A DNA stretch of 64,000 nucleotides from Solimonas sp. K1W22B-7 (GCF_003428335.1 NZ_CP031704.1:4154001-4218000), one strand, 5' to 3'. Shown: positions 20,838 to 35,481, counted from the stretch's first letter. Translations and numbers: made by a program. Notes: generated by a model from the sequence alone, not told the origin.

Positions 20838-20928
20838 TGGCGGAGAGGGAGGGATTCGAACCCCCGGTACGCTATGAACGTACGCCTGATTTCGAGTCAG
20901 GTACATTAAACCACTCTGCCACCTCTCC
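20838..20928 (-). tRNA. tRNA-Ser (anticodon CGA)
   Basis: The reverse strand reads a 91-nt class II tRNA. The acceptor arm GGAGAGG pairs with CCTCTCC, the discriminator is G and CCA is encoded. The anticodon stem CCTGA/TCAGG encloses CTCGAAA, giving anticodon CGA (reads UCG). A long variable arm GCGTACG...CGTACCG fits serine, and the T loop is TTCGAAT. tRNA-Ser genes are common targets for integration, and the truncated GntR gene lies on its 3' side. Confidence 0.97.
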
Positions 20929-21033
20929 AAAAGGGGCTTAGAGCCCTGATTTTCGCATGATTTCCTGCGAAAATCGGGGACCCTGTGCTAGCGTTCGGAC
21001 CAAGGCCAGACGCCGCGAAGGCGCGAATTCTAA

Positions 21034-22506
21034 ATGAACCCAGCCGAAACGCATACTCCTCCATCGATTTTGCGCCGGATCCTGACCTGGGCCGGGGTGG
21101 GGCTGGTCGTGGGCGGCTACCTGGGGCTGTCCACCTGCTCCCCCCCGTTGACCGCCATGGAGCAGATGCAGCGGCTGGGGACCCTGCGGGTGGCCATGAC
21201 CAACAGCCCCACCACCTACTACGTCAGCGGCGACGGCGAAACCGGCTACGAATACGACCTGGCCAAGGCCCTGGCGGACCAGCTGAAGGTGAAGCTGGAG
21301 GTGGTGCTGGCCGAATCCGCCCCGCAGGCCATCGAGATGGTGCGCAGCGGCCGGGTGCACTTTGCCGCCGCCGCGGTCACCGTCAGCGAGAGCCGCGAGC
21401 AGCTGGTGCGCTTCACCCCGCCGGTGCAGAAGGTGGTGCCGCAGCTGGTCTACCGCATGGGTTCGCCCAAGCCCAAGGACCTGGGCGCACTGCGCGGCCA
21501 GCTCAGCGTGGCCAGGGACAGCGTCCACGCCGAGCGCCTGCTGCAACTGCAGAAATCGGTCTTCCCCGCCCTGGTGTTCGACCAGGTGGCCGACCAGTCG
21601 ACCGAAGACCTGCTTTACATGGTGGCCAACGAGCAGCTGACCTATACCGTCGCCAATTCCGACCTGCTGGCCATCAACCAGCGCTATTACCCCAACCTGC
21701 GCGTCGCCTTCCCCATCGCCGTGTCGGAAGACATCGCCTGGGCCTTCCCGCTGGGCAGCGACGACAGTCTCTTCGCCGCCGTACGCGACTACCTGCGCAA
21801 TATCGACCGCGACGAGCTGGCGCGCATCCGCGAGCGCCACTTTGGCCATATCGAGCAGGTCAACGCCTTTGGCGCCCTGACGCTGGCCATGCATTCCGAA
21901 ACGCGCCTGCCCACCTACCGCAAGCACTTCGAGGAATGGGCCGCCAAGTCCGGCCTGGACTGGCGCCTGGTGGCCGCGATGGGCTACCAGGAGTCGCAGT
22001 GGAACCCTCACGCCGTCAGCCCTACCGGCGTGCGCGGCCTGATGCAGCTCACCACCGGCACCGCCGCCCTGATGCGCGTCGCCAACCGCGAGGATCCCAT
22101 CCAGAGCATCCGCGGCGGCGCCGGCTACTTCCGCATGCTGATGGACCAGCTGCCCGAGGAGATCAAGCAGCCCGACCGCACCTGGCTGGCCCTGGCCGCC
22201 TACAACCTTGGCATCGGCCACGTGCTCGACGCCCGCATCCTGACCAAGAGGAATGGCGGCAATCCCAACCACTGGATCGACGTGCGCGCCTCGCTGCCGC
22301 TGCTGACCAAGCCGCGCTGGTACAGCCAGACCCGCTACGGCTATGCCCGCGGCTACGAGGGCATGACCTACGTCGGCAACATCCGCACCTACTACGACAT
22401 GCTGGCCTTCCTGACCGGCGAGCCGACGATCGACGAGAAAGCCCCGGAGCCCGAGGCACCGGTGCAGCAGAAGGATCCGCTCAACATCAATTCGCCGCTG
22501 TTGTAG
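21034..22506 (+). CDS. mltF: Membrane-bound lytic murein transglycosylase F
   Basis: A 490-residue MltF. An N-terminal hydrophobic segment (about residues 13-34) ends in LSTCSPP, compatible with a lipoprotein or membrane anchor. An extracellular-solute-binding-protein-3 domain follows (LRVAMTNSPTTYY to about residue 270). The C-terminal lytic transglycosylase domain carries GYQESQWNPHAVSPTGVRG, whose glutamate is the catalytic residue, then MQLTTGTA and AAYNLGIGHV. It cleaves peptidoglycan to 1,6-anhydromuropeptides in the periplasm. It stands alone, with tRNA-Ser divergent on its left. Confidence 0.94.
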   Translation: MNPAETHTPPSILRRILTWAGVGLVVGGYLGLSTCSPPLTAMEQMQRLGTLRVAMTNSPTTYYVSGDGETGYEYDLAKALADQLKVKLEVVLAESAPQAIEMVRSGRVHFAAAAVTVSESREQLVRFTPPVQKVVPQLVYRMGSPKPKDLGALRGQLSVARDSVHAERLLQLQKSVFPALVFDQVADQSTEDLLYMVANEQLTYTVANSDLLAINQRYYPNLRVAFPIAVSEDIAWAFPLGSDDSLFAAVRDYLRNIDRDELARIRERHFGHIEQVNAFGALTLAMHSETRLPTYRKHFEEWAAKSGLDWRLVAAMGYQESQWNPHAVSPTGVRGLMQLTTGTAALMRVANREDPIQSIRGGAGYFRMLMDQLPEEIKQPDRTWLALAAYNLGIGHVLDARILTKRNGGNPNHWIDVRASLPLLTKPRWYSQTRYGYARGYEGMTYVGNIRTYYDMLAFLTGEPTIDEKAPEPEAPVQQKDPLNINSPLL

Positions 22507-22517
22507 CCGAAACATCA

Positions 22518-22655
22518 GCTCCCCTCGCCCGCTTGCGGGAGAGGGGCTGGGGGAGAGGGTTTCTGTAGATATCGATCCTTGGCAGTCCGAGCAAGAGTTA
22601 CAGAAACCCTCTCCCGGCCTTCGGCCACCCTCTCCCGCAAGCGGGCGAGGGAAAC
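22518..22655. repeat. BIME-like double REP palindrome between convergent mltF and def
   Basis: Two inverted copies of a GC-rich unit lie here. The left copy has CCCCTCGCCCGC-TT-GCGGGAGAGGGG at 22521-22546 and runs on to GAGAGGGTTTCTGTA. The right copy starts at TACAGAAACCCTCTC (about 22599) and ends in CCGCAAGCGGGCGAGGG. The arms are about 50 bp with a 30-bp loop. The element fills the gap between convergent genes and probably ends transcription from both sides. A related copy lies at 47825-47864. Confidence 0.75.
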
Positions 22656-22661
22656 AGCGAC

Positions 22662-23192
22662 CTAGTCGTCCTGAATATCCTGCCCGGGAAACAGCTCCTC
22701 GTTGAACCCGAACTTCCTGAAATCCCGCACCCGCATCGGATACAGGATCCCGTCCAGGTGATCGCACTCGTGCTGCACCACGCGCGCATGGAAGCCCGAC
22801 ACGCTGCGGTCGATCGGCTGGCCTTCCAGGTCAATCCCCTGGTAGCGCAGGCGCGCGTGGCGCGGCACCACGCCGCGCAGGCCGGGCACCGACAGGCAGC
22901 CCTCCCAGCCGTCCTCCATCTCGTCGGACAGCGGCGTCAGCACCGGATTGATCAGAATCGTTTCCGGCACGGGCTCGGCCTGCGGGTAGCGCGGGCTGGC
23001 CTGGAAGCCGAAGATCACCACGCGCAGGTCCACGCCGATCTGCGGCGCCGCCAGGCCCGCGCCGTTGAGCGCGCGCATGGTGTCGAACATGTCCGCCACC
23101 AGCTCTCGCAGCTCCGGCGTGCCGAAGGCCGTCACCGGCTGCGCCACGCGCAGCAGGCGCGGGTCGCCCATGCGCAGCACCGGGCGGATCAT
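22662..23192 (-). CDS. def: Peptide deformylase
   Basis: A 176-residue peptide deformylase with all three family motifs: [19 protein letters not shown] and HECDHLDG. The Cys and two His residues bind the catalytic metal. The ATG at 23192 overlaps the stop of the ferredoxin-like gene by 4 bp. It removes the formyl group from nascent N-formylmethionine. It is not beside fmt, so this could be a second, non-housekeeping deformylase; the window cannot tell. Confidence 0.93.
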   Translation of the reverse strand: MIRPVLRMGDPRLLRVAQPVTAFGTPELRELVADMFDTMRALNGAGLAAPQIGVDLRVVIFGFQASPRYPQAEPVPETILINPVLTPLSDEMEDGWEGCLSVPGLRGVVPRHARLRYQGIDLEGQPIDRSVSGFHARVVQHECDHLDGILYPMRVRDFRKFGFNEELFPGQDIQDD

Positions 23193-23521
23193 TTGGCGGG
23201 CGGCGCGTCGGGCAGGCGCAGCCGCTCCACGATCTCGCCCTTCTGGATATGCCGCTCGATGATCTCGTCCACGTCTTCCTCGTCGACGTAGGTGTACCAG
23301 ACGCCCTGCGGGTAAACCACGATGCAGGGGCCCTCCTCGCAGCGCTCCAGGCAGCCCGCCATGTTGACGCGGACCTGGCCCGGCGCCGCCAGGCCCAGCT
23401 TCTTGATCTGCTTCTTGGCGTAGTCGCGCACGCGGGTGGCGCCCTTGTCGTTGCAGCAGGTGCGCTCGCCCGGCGCGCGCTGGTTGCAGCAGAAGAAGAC
23501 GTGGTGCTCGTAGTAACTCAT
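23189..23521 (-). CDS. Thioredoxin-like [2Fe-2S] ferredoxin
   Basis: A 110-residue small ferredoxin. Cysteines in [20 protein letters not shown] and [12 protein letters not shown] match the thioredoxin-fold 2Fe-2S ferredoxin family, followed by [14 protein letters not shown]. These proteins carry electrons; the partner is not evident. The start at 23521 is the only sensible one. It is translationally coupled (4-bp overlap) to def downstream, an uncommon pairing. Confidence 0.88.
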   Translation of the reverse strand: MSYYEHHVFFCCNQRAPGERTCCNDKGATRVRDYAKKQIKKLGLAAPGQVRVNMAGCLERCEEGPCIVVYPQGVWYTYVDEEDVDEIIERHIQKGEIVERLRLPDAPPAK

Positions 23522-23563
23522 GGGATCGCTGGCTCCGGCTCGCGGCTGGGCACAGTTTACCGC

Positions 23564-24280
23564 CTACTTCTCTTTCCCGAAGGCATAGCTCAGGTTCACC
23601 GCCGTGAAGGTATCGGTCTTCTCGGTGCCGGCCGGCACCTCGCTGTTGTTGCGCACCGTGTAGTTCAGGCCCGCCGCCAGGTTGCCCACCACCGACAGCT
23701 TCAGCTCGGTGACCGACTCGGTGAAGGTGTTGTCGCCGCCCGACTCGATCTTCAGGCTCTGGATGAAGCGGCTGGTCTCCGACAGCTTCCACTGGTACTT
23801 GCCGAAGGCGCGGCCGATGGCGTCGTCCTCGCGCGTGCGGGCCAGGTCGTTGTTCTCCAGCTGGCGCGCACCGGCGCCGATCTCGGCATCCAGCAGGTGC
23901 ACCGGCCCGGTCAGGATGTGGCGGCCGTAGCCCACCGTCTCCGAGGTGCGCCGGCGCACGCCACCAAACAGGTCCTTCTCCCACTCCACCGCGCCGAAGA
24001 CGTAGTCGCGCTCGGAAAAGCCCCAGTCGAGCTTGTCGCCCACGGTGTAGCGTTCGGCGGTGCTGCCCTCGTCGTCGGAAGAGGCGTTGATCGCCGAAGC
24101 AGTGAAGGAGTTCTTCCAGGGACCGCTGACGTAGTCCAGCAACAGCTTGCCGTTGAGCGAAGTGGTGTCGCTGTTGCCGCTGGTGCCGAGGTATCCCAGG
24201 CCCACCTCACCGGACCAGGGGGCGGCCTGCACGGCCAGGGGCGCCAGCGAAAGGGCAAGAAGGGCGATGCTGCGGTTCAT
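23564..24280 (-). CDS. DUF481 outer-membrane beta-barrel protein (YdiY-like)
   Basis: A 238-residue secreted protein. The signal peptide [19 protein letters not shown] is cleaved near AAPW. It continues as alternating amphipathic strands: [21 protein letters not shown] is the typical DUF481 N-terminal strand pair. Strand-turn repeats run to the C-terminal NLSYAFG. The family is called salt-induced outer-membrane protein, but its function is not settled. An AAGGA ribosome site precedes the ATG. It is divergent from the Fe-S gene with only 45 bp between. Confidence 0.85.
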   Translation of the reverse strand: MNRSIALLALSLAPLAVQAAPWSGEVGLGYLGTSGNSDTTSLNGKLLLDYVSGPWKNSFTASAINASSDDEGSTAERYTVGDKLDWGFSERDYVFGAVEWEKDLFGGVRRRTSETVGYGRHILTGPVHLLDAEIGAGARQLENNDLARTREDDAIGRAFGKYQWKLSETSRFIQSLKIESGGDNTFTESVTELKLSVVGNLAAGLNYTVRNNSEVPAGTEKTDTFTAVNLSYAFGKEK

Positions 24281-24325
24281 CCGGTTTTCCTTATTTTGGT
24301 GGCGTTCAAACGCCTATCATGTGAC

Positions 24326-25570
24326 ATGGCCGCTCCCTTCCCGATCGCCGATGCCGACCTGTGCGTGAAGTGCGGCCTGTGCCTGCCCCACTGCCCGACC
24401 TATGGGCTGACGCAGCACGAGGGCGACTCGCCGCGAGGGCGCATCGCCCTGATGCAGGGGCTGGCGCTGGGCAGCATTCCGCTCACGCCGAAGATGGAAC
24501 TCCACCTCGACGGCTGCCTCGGCTGCCGCTCTTGCGAGTCGGTCTGCCCGGCGAAAGTTCCCTATGGCCGCCTGATCGATGCCGGTCGCGCCGCGCTCAA
24601 CACGCAGCATCCCGCGCGCACGCGCCTGCCGCGGCTGATCGGCGCCGTGCTGACGCGGCGCGAGCTGCGCCGTGCAGCGGGCCTGGCGCTGTGGCTCTAC
24701 CAGGCCAGCGGCCTGCAGGGCCTGCTGCAGCGCTGGCGCCTGCTCGGCCACGGCCGGCTGGCACGGCTGGACTCGCTGCTGCCGCCGATGGCCGCCCTGC
24801 CCTTCAGTGCCCGTGGCGCGGGCGCGGACGGCCCCGCCGATGCCGCACTGTTCACCGGCTGCGTCAGCGACCTGGCCGACGGCGACACCCTGGCCGCCGC
24901 GCAGCGCCTGCTGCAGCGCCTGGGCCTGCGCGTCGCGGTGCCGGCCGACCAGGGCTGCTGCGGCGCCCTGCATCAGCATGCGGGCCTGACAGAGGAGGCG
25001 CGTGCCTGCATGCAGCGCAATGCCGCAGCCTTCGACGGCTACGCCGCCGTGCTCGGCACGGCCAGCGGCTGCAGCGCCACGCTGCTGGACGCGCCGGACC
25101 TGCTGGGCCAGGCGCAGGGCGGCGCACTGCGCGCCCGCGTGCAGGACATCCATGCCTACCTGCTGCGGCGCTGGCCCGCGGGACTGCAGCCGCAGCCCCT
25201 GCGCGCACGCGTGGCGATCCACGAGCCCTGCACCCAGCGCAACGTCACCGGCGGCGGCGACGCCGTGCGTGCGCTGCTGCGACTGATCCCGGGAATCGAA
25301 TTGATGGAACTGGATCGGCGCCAGGCCTGCTGCGGCGCCGCCGGCAGCCATTTCATCACGCATGCGGAAGACGCCGACCGCCTGCTACAGCCGAAACTGG
25401 AAGCGTCGCGGGCATTGCAGCCGGACTACATCGTGAGCAGCAACATCGGCTGCTCGCTGCACCTGGCGGCGGGCCTGCGCCGCGCCGGCCTCAAGGGGCC
25501 GGAGGTACTACATCCGCTGGCGTTGCTGGATCGCCAGCTCGGGCCAGGCGCGCCTCCAGGCGCAGCATGA
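24326..25570 (+). CDS. GlcF-like iron-sulfur oxidoreductase (two 4Fe-4S, two CCG domains)
   Basis: A 414-residue Fe-S protein. Two 4Fe-4S motifs lie near the N-terminus: CVKCGLCLPHCP (residues about 12-23) and CLGCRSCESVCP (about 66-77). Two cysteine-rich CCG domains follow, with TGCVSDLADGDT...GCCGALHQH and HEPCTQRN...ACCGAAGSH. This matches GlcF (glycolate oxidase iron-sulfur subunit) and related lactate or heterodisulfide-type oxidoreductases. No GlcD/GlcE flavoprotein gene is adjacent, so the electron-donor partner is elsewhere or different. Its 3' end overlaps the convergent lptE gene by 80 bp. Confidence 0.88.
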   Translation: MAAPFPIADADLCVKCGLCLPHCPTYGLTQHEGDSPRGRIALMQGLALGSIPLTPKMELHLDGCLGCRSCESVCPAKVPYGRLIDAGRAALNTQHPARTRLPRLIGAVLTRRELRRAAGLALWLYQASGLQGLLQRWRLLGHGRLARLDSLLPPMAALPFSARGAGADGPADAALFTGCVSDLADGDTLAAAQRLLQRLGLRVAVPADQGCCGALHQHAGLTEEARACMQRNAAAFDGYAAVLGTASGCSATLLDAPDLLGQAQGGALRARVQDIHAYLLRRWPAGLQPQPLRARVAIHEPCTQRNVTGGGDAVRALLRLIPGIELMELDRRQACCGAAGSHFITHAEDADRLLQPKLEASRALQPDYIVSSNIGCSLHLAAGLRRAGLKGPEVLHPLALLDRQLGPGAPPGAA

Positions 25571-26042
25571 TCAGCTCCGCCAGCTCGCTCTGGATGTACT
25601 CGCGCAGGCGCTGCTCCTCGGCTTCCTTGGCCAGCACCTGCTGCGGCTGGAAGCTGTAGTCGCGCGAGGCCGTGAGCGCGTCGGGCGGCAGCAGCGCACG
25701 GCCGTTGCTGATCACCTCGTAGCGCACCGAACTCACCAGCAGGTACTCGATCGCCTTGCCGTCGCTGCCGACCGACAGCACCTCGCGCCGGTCCTTGAAC
25801 TCGCTCAGGCGGATGATGGTCCTGGCCTTGTCCTGCTCGCCCGCCACCTCGGCACCGCGGCGGCGCAGGCCGGCGCGCAGCGCGGCCTCCACCGGCGGCT
25901 CCGACACCTGGTAGGGACGCACGCTGTCGATGTAGACCGAGGCCAGCGCCGGCGGCAGCGGCCGCTTGCCGGCCAGGTGGAAGCCGCAGGCCGTCAGCAG
26001 CAGGGCTGCACACAACACGACCAAGCGATCCATCCGGAGCAT
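25491..26042 (-). CDS. lptE: LPS-assembly lipoprotein LptE
   Basis: A 183-residue lipoprotein. The signal peptide ends in the lipobox LLTAC-G with acylated Cys19, followed by FHLAGKRPLPPAL, the standard LptE opening. The rest matches the LptE plug fold that sits in the LptD barrel and helps insert lipopolysaccharide. It starts 13 bp downstream of leuS, the usual gammaproteobacterial order. Its last 80 bp are antisense to the GlcF-like gene, so the two genes share coding DNA on opposite strands. Confidence 0.92.
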   Translation of the reverse strand: MLRMDRLVVLCAALLLTACGFHLAGKRPLPPALASVYIDSVRPYQVSEPPVEAALRAGLRRRGAEVAGEQDKARTIIRLSEFKDRREVLSVGSDGKAIEYLLVSSVRYEVISNGRALLPPDALTASRDYSFQPQQVLAKEAEEQRLREYIQSELAELIMLRLEARLARAGDPATPADVVPPAP

Positions 26043-26055
26043 ATTCAGTCCCGTA

Positions 26056-31715
<5,660 letters not shown>

Positions 31716-31809
31716 GAATCTCTCTTTTAGGAATGTCGGCTGCAGCCGCCGATCGACGGCAGGCCAGTCGAGATGGCGGGCCGAAGCGGCCGGCCATCCC
31801 AATCGGCCC

Positions 31810-34740
31810 TTACTGCCCGTTTGAAATCAGGTAACGCAGGGGGACCGCCTTGAGCGGCACGTCGCTGTACATCAGCGACAGCATCGCCACGCCCTCGGGC
31901 CCCTCGGTCTTGAGTACCGCGAGCAGGGCTTCGGCGAGCAGCAGCTGTGCCTCGGGCGAGGCAGAGCCGGCCGCGGCCAGCAAACGCTTGGCCACGTCCG
32001 CCGTCGCCTCCCAGTCCCTGGCGGTCTGCGCCTGCAGCAGAGACAGCCAGTCCTGCATCGTCTCGTCCAACGCCTTTTCGCAGCCCGCGCGCTTCACATC
32101 ATCCGCGATGGCACGGCCAGTCCTGGCCGACAGATAGGGCCCGTAGCGCCGCACCGTCGCCTTGATCGCCGTCAGCCAGTTGCGTACCAGCAGTTCATGG
32201 TCGCAGTTCCGCCCTTCCATTCGCAGGTCGTCCAGCAGGTTCATGACCACGTCGTCCATCGCAGGCAGCATCTTACGCGGGCCGGCCTGGGCATAGTACT
32301 GATCGATCAGATGCCCCTGGACAATGGCTGAACTGAAGTCGAGAGACCCCACCGTATCCTCCGGCACACCCGTCATCGTATGGCCCTCCAGGCGCGAACT
32401 GAATGGCGGCAGCTCTGCAAGCTCCTCTGCGTTGGCGCGCATGAAGCGCCGTGATGCAGCGTTCTGATCCAGGATCGGGAAGAAATCGGAATTGGCGGGA
32501 TAGCCATATGAAGCAAAGAAGGGCTCCAGGGTCTTTCGCGAGCCCACCAGCCGCTGCTCGAAATCGGCCATGCTCTTCAGGTTGAGTGACTTCAGCAACG
32601 CCGCTACGCCAGGCTCGCTGAATATGCTTGCACCGATCGCTGGCACCGCACCCTCCGGGCTCGCCACGATGAGCATGTCGCCACTGTTGGTGTAATAGAC
32701 GCGATAGTCCGCGAACTCCGCACCCAGTGCATTGAAGACCGTAGACAGCAGCGGAATATCGGTTTCGTACAACTGCAGCCATTGCACGAAAAGGCCACCC
32801 GGCCGGATGTACCGCTTTATCTGCCGGTAGAACTCCTCGGAGAACAAGGTCGAGACGCCGCTTACCCATGGGTTGCTCGGCTCCGACAGCACGATGTCGT
32901 ACTGATGCCGGTTGCGCGCAAAGAAAGTCTTCGCATCCTCGATATGGATACGGCTACGTGAATCCTCGAAGGTGCGCTTCACGAAATCGCCGAACTGGCG
33001 CGCACCCTCCACCATCACGGGCTCGATCTCCACCGTATCGACATATTCCAGCCGAGGATTCGACAGCAACGTGTGCGTCGTGCGACCGGAGCCCATGCCG
33101 ATGACGCCTACCGTCCTGGCATCCGGCTTCATGGCCATCGGCAGAGCGCCGATCAGGATCATCGTGTAGTCGTCCGGCGAGGGCCAGCCCTTGGTCGCGA
33201 TGGCCGCATCGGTCTTGCCATTGGTCGCGATGGCGATCAAGCCGCGCTTGTAGGACTGCACATCGACCGTCGCAGTCTTGCCGTCGCGGTGGAACACCAC
33301 GTCGGCACTGGTACGCGCCTGGCCGCTGCGAAAGACACCGGACGTTGTCTTCGTCGGATCCAGTCGCACGGTCAGGACCAGCCCCAGAGCCAGCAGCAGC
33401 GCACCCGCCAGGGCATAGCGCTGCGGCCGGCTGGCCGGGCCCGCTGCCCGACGCAACAGCCAGAGTCCAAGGCCCAGGTCCACCAGGGCACCGCCCGACA
33501 CCACCCAGCGCAGCCCCGCCAACGGCATGAGGAGGTGAACCGCGACCAGCACGCCCGCGATGGCACCCACCGTGTTGGCGGCGTAGACGCGCCCGATGCT
33601 GCCCTCGCCATGGCCCGCCCGCAGCAGCGCCGCCGTGATCAGTGGCAGCGTCATGCCGGCGCAGAACGTTACCGGGAGCATCAGCACCAGACAGATCGCA
33701 TGGGAAAGCAGCATGAAACCGGTATAAGCCTGCTCGGTTCGCGCAAGTACCTTGAGCATCGCTGCCATGGCGTCGAAGGTCTGCATGTACAGCGGCAGGC
33801 TCAGCAGCGCCAGCACCGCCATCACCACCTGGATCCAGCCCAGAAGGCGCAGGGGATCCGTTGCGGCATCGATGCGCTTGCGAATGTAGAAGCTGCCCAG
33901 TGCCAGTCCCAGGATGAAGGCCGACAGCATCAGCTCGAAGGAATGGGTCGCCGAGCCGAGCACCAGGCTGAGCATGCGGATCCAGCCGATCTCGTACATG
34001 AAAGACGCAGCACCGGTCAGCATGGCTGTCATCAGCATGGCCGCCGCCGCGCCGCTTATGCCGGGCTCGGCCCGGGCCACCGGCCGGGGCGGCGGCGCCG
34101 TGCTGCGCTCCGCCACGTAGACGATGATCGCCACCAGGAAATTGACCAGGCCTGCCGCCAGGATCGTGCCGGGCAACCCCACCTTGTTCACCAGGTAGAA
34201 GCCACTGGTCAGCACGCCGATGGACGCCCCCAGGCTATTGGTGAAATAGAGCCAACTCAGCGCCTGGCCCGGCACCGCCGGATGCGCGCGCAGCAACCCG
34301 GCGCTCATCAGGGGAAAGGTGGCGCCCAGCATGATGGCCTGCGGCAGCGTGATCAGCGCCGCACTGCCCCACTTCACCACATCGATGGTCCAGCCGGCGT
34401 CCAGGCCCGGGATGACGCTGTCGAACAGCCAGCCCGACATCTCCCGGAACAGGACATCGAACAGCAACGCCGCGACTCCAAGCAGACCCTCGACACCGGC
34501 ATACCACAGCAATGGCCGGGCAAGCCGGGTGGACCACCGCCCCGCAAGCCAGGAGCCGATCGCCATGCCGCCCATGAATATCACCAGGACCAGTGTCTGG
34601 GCATACGCCGCATGACCCAGCATCAGCTTCAGGTAATGCGACCAGATCGACTCATATATAAGGCCGGCGAAACCGGAAAGCGCGAACAGGGCGTAAAACC
34701 AGCCGCGCGGAATCGGCCTGGCGATATGCAGAATTCTCAT
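31810..34740 (-). CDS. Polytopic membrane protein fused to a spermidine-synthase-like domain, copy 2
   Basis: A 976-residue paralogue of the downstream gene with the same three-part layout. The membrane half is very similar by eye and the C-terminal third is more diverged, so this is an old tandem duplication. VIGMGSGRTTHTLLS, TVEIEPVMVEG and LSEPSNPWVSGVSTLFSEEF are conserved. The start is ATG 34740, with an AGGGA site upstream; the preceding TTG is possible. It is divergent from the pilin gene pilA, sharing the 300-bp control region. Both copies keep all visible motif residues, which argues against decay. Confidence 0.85.
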   Translation of the reverse strand: MRILHIARPIPRGWFYALFALSGFAGLIYESIWSHYLKLMLGHAAYAQTLVLVIFMGGMAIGSWLAGRWSTRLARPLLWYAGVEGLLGVAALLFDVLFREMSGWLFDSVIPGLDAGWTIDVVKWGSAALITLPQAIMLGATFPLMSAGLLRAHPAVPGQALSWLYFTNSLGASIGVLTSGFYLVNKVGLPGTILAAGLVNFLVAIIVYVAERSTAPPPRPVARAEPGISGAAAAMLMTAMLTGAASFMYEIGWIRMLSLVLGSATHSFELMLSAFILGLALGSFYIRKRIDAATDPLRLLGWIQVVMAVLALLSLPLYMQTFDAMAAMLKVLARTEQAYTGFMLLSHAICLVLMLPVTFCAGMTLPLITAALLRAGHGEGSIGRVYAANTVGAIAGVLVAVHLLMPLAGLRWVVSGGALVDLGLGLWLLRRAAGPASRPQRYALAGALLLALGLVLTVRLDPTKTTSGVFRSGQARTSADVVFHRDGKTATVDVQSYKRGLIAIATNGKTDAAIATKGWPSPDDYTMILIGALPMAMKPDARTVGVIGMGSGRTTHTLLSNPRLEYVDTVEIEPVMVEGARQFGDFVKRTFEDSRSRIHIEDAKTFFARNRHQYDIVLSEPSNPWVSGVSTLFSEEFYRQIKRYIRPGGLFVQWLQLYETDIPLLSTVFNALGAEFADYRVYYTNSGDMLIVASPEGAVPAIGASIFSEPGVAALLKSLNLKSMADFEQRLVGSRKTLEPFFASYGYPANSDFFPILDQNAASRRFMRANAEELAELPPFSSRLEGHTMTGVPEDTVGSLDFSSAIVQGHLIDQYYAQAGPRKMLPAMDDVVMNLLDDLRMEGRNCDHELLVRNWLTAIKATVRRYGPYLSARTGRAIADDVKRAGCEKALDETMQDWLSLLQAQTARDWEATADVAKRLLAAAGSASPEAQLLLAEALLAVLKTEGPEGVAMLSLMYSDVPLKAVPLRYLISNGQ

Positions 34741-34882
34741 CAAAATCCCTAGATTTGCTTATTGGATTGTCGCCGGAGATGGGACCTGTGATGCCGGCGA
34801 CTCATGATGGCATCAGGCAAGCATGAACGGTGCCGCCCATCCGTGCCGGGAAAGCCCGTCAAGCGAACCAGATTTTTACCGA

Positions 34883-34905
34883 GATTTGTCAACTACTGAC
34901 AAATC
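34883..34905. promoter_or_regulatory. Perfect inverted repeat, candidate PilR enhancer site
   Basis: GATTTGTCA and TGACAAATC are exact reverse complements separated by ACTAC, ending 71 bp upstream of the sigma-54 -24 element. CTGTCG follows at once. Pseudomonas PilR sites contain TGTC motifs at a similar distance upstream of pilA, so an NtrC-type activator site is likely. Confidence 0.6.
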
Positions 34906-34976
34906 CTGTCGATCGGCTGCAGCAACTCGCCGGACAAGTGCTTGAAAAACCTGTGCTGCAGCGAACAAAACCGGGC

Positions 34977-34992
34977 TGGCATGAGGCCTGCA
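34977..34992 (+). promoter_or_regulatory. Sigma-54 promoter of pilA
   Basis: TGGCAT-GAGGC-CTGCA matches the consensus TGGCAC-N5-TTGCA. The invariant GG (34978-34979) and GC (34990-34991) are separated by exactly 10 bp. Transcription should start near 35003, about 40 bp before the pilA start. This agrees with RpoN/PilRS control of pilin genes in Pseudomonas. Confidence 0.85.
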
Positions 34993-35042
34993 TTAGTTCC
35001 CACGAGCCCAAGCTCATTCCAATTGGATCCAAGGAGTTATAA

Positions 35043-35465
35043 ATGAACAAGATGCAGAAAGGCTTCACGCTGATCGAACTGATGATCGTGGTGGCGATCA
35101 TCGGCATTCTGGCCGCGATTGCGCTGCCGGCCTACCAGGACTACACCGTCCGTGGCCGCGTTTCCGAACTCGCCGTCATTGCCTCGGGCATGAAGGCCAC
35201 CATCGGTGAGAACATCGCCAACAACGCCGCCATCGGCACCGGCACCTGCCTGGGCGTGGCCACCGTCTCCACGGCCACCGTGAACCTCGCCTCGGCGACC
35301 TGCGCCGACGCCACGGGCGTTATCACCGTCACCGGCACGGCCAAGGCCAAGGCCGTGGTCATGACCTACACCCCGACCCTGACCGCCGAAGGCGTGATCA
35401 CCTGGAAGTGCGCGGTCTCCGCCGCCACCAACAACAAGTACGTGCCGGCCGAGTGCCGCGTCTAA
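35043..35465 (+). CDS. pilA: Type IV major pilin
   Basis: A 140-residue prepilin. The leader MNKMQKG is cut by PilD before F8, giving the mature end [20 protein letters not shown] with the conserved Glu at mature position 5. The C-terminal part has two cysteine pairs, in CLGVATV...SATCAD and in WKCAVSA...PAECRV; the last is the D-region disulfide loop. A strong ribosome site AAGGAG precedes the ATG. It is monocistronic by its terminator, but a set of glycan- and lipid-modification-like genes begins 250 bp downstream. Confidence 0.96.
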   Translation: MNKMQKGFTLIELMIVVAIIGILAAIALPAYQDYTVRGRVSELAVIASGMKATIGENIANNAAIGTGTCLGVATVSTATVNLASATCADATGVITVTGTAKAKAVVMTYTPTLTAEGVITWKCAVSAATNNKYVPAECRV

Positions 35466-35481
35466 AGCTTCACAAGCTGTG

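Larger units (their letters stand above)
34741..35042. promoter_or_regulatory. Divergent control region between the membrane/spermidine-synthase-like gene and pilA
   Basis: A 302-bp intergenic region less GC-rich than its surroundings. The pilA side holds a perfect inverted repeat (34883-34905) and a sigma-54-type promoter (34977-34992), then the ribosome site AAGGAG 8 nt before ATG 35043. I see no clear promoter for the leftward gene, although one must lie here or it shares elements with pilA. Confidence 0.75.

Noticed and set aside
20938-22767. A 609-residue minus-strand frame over mltF
   Set aside because: mltF on the plus strand has complete domains and catalytic motifs. The antisense frame also reads through the REP element, producing a PSPSPASGRGE repeat, which is not protein-like.
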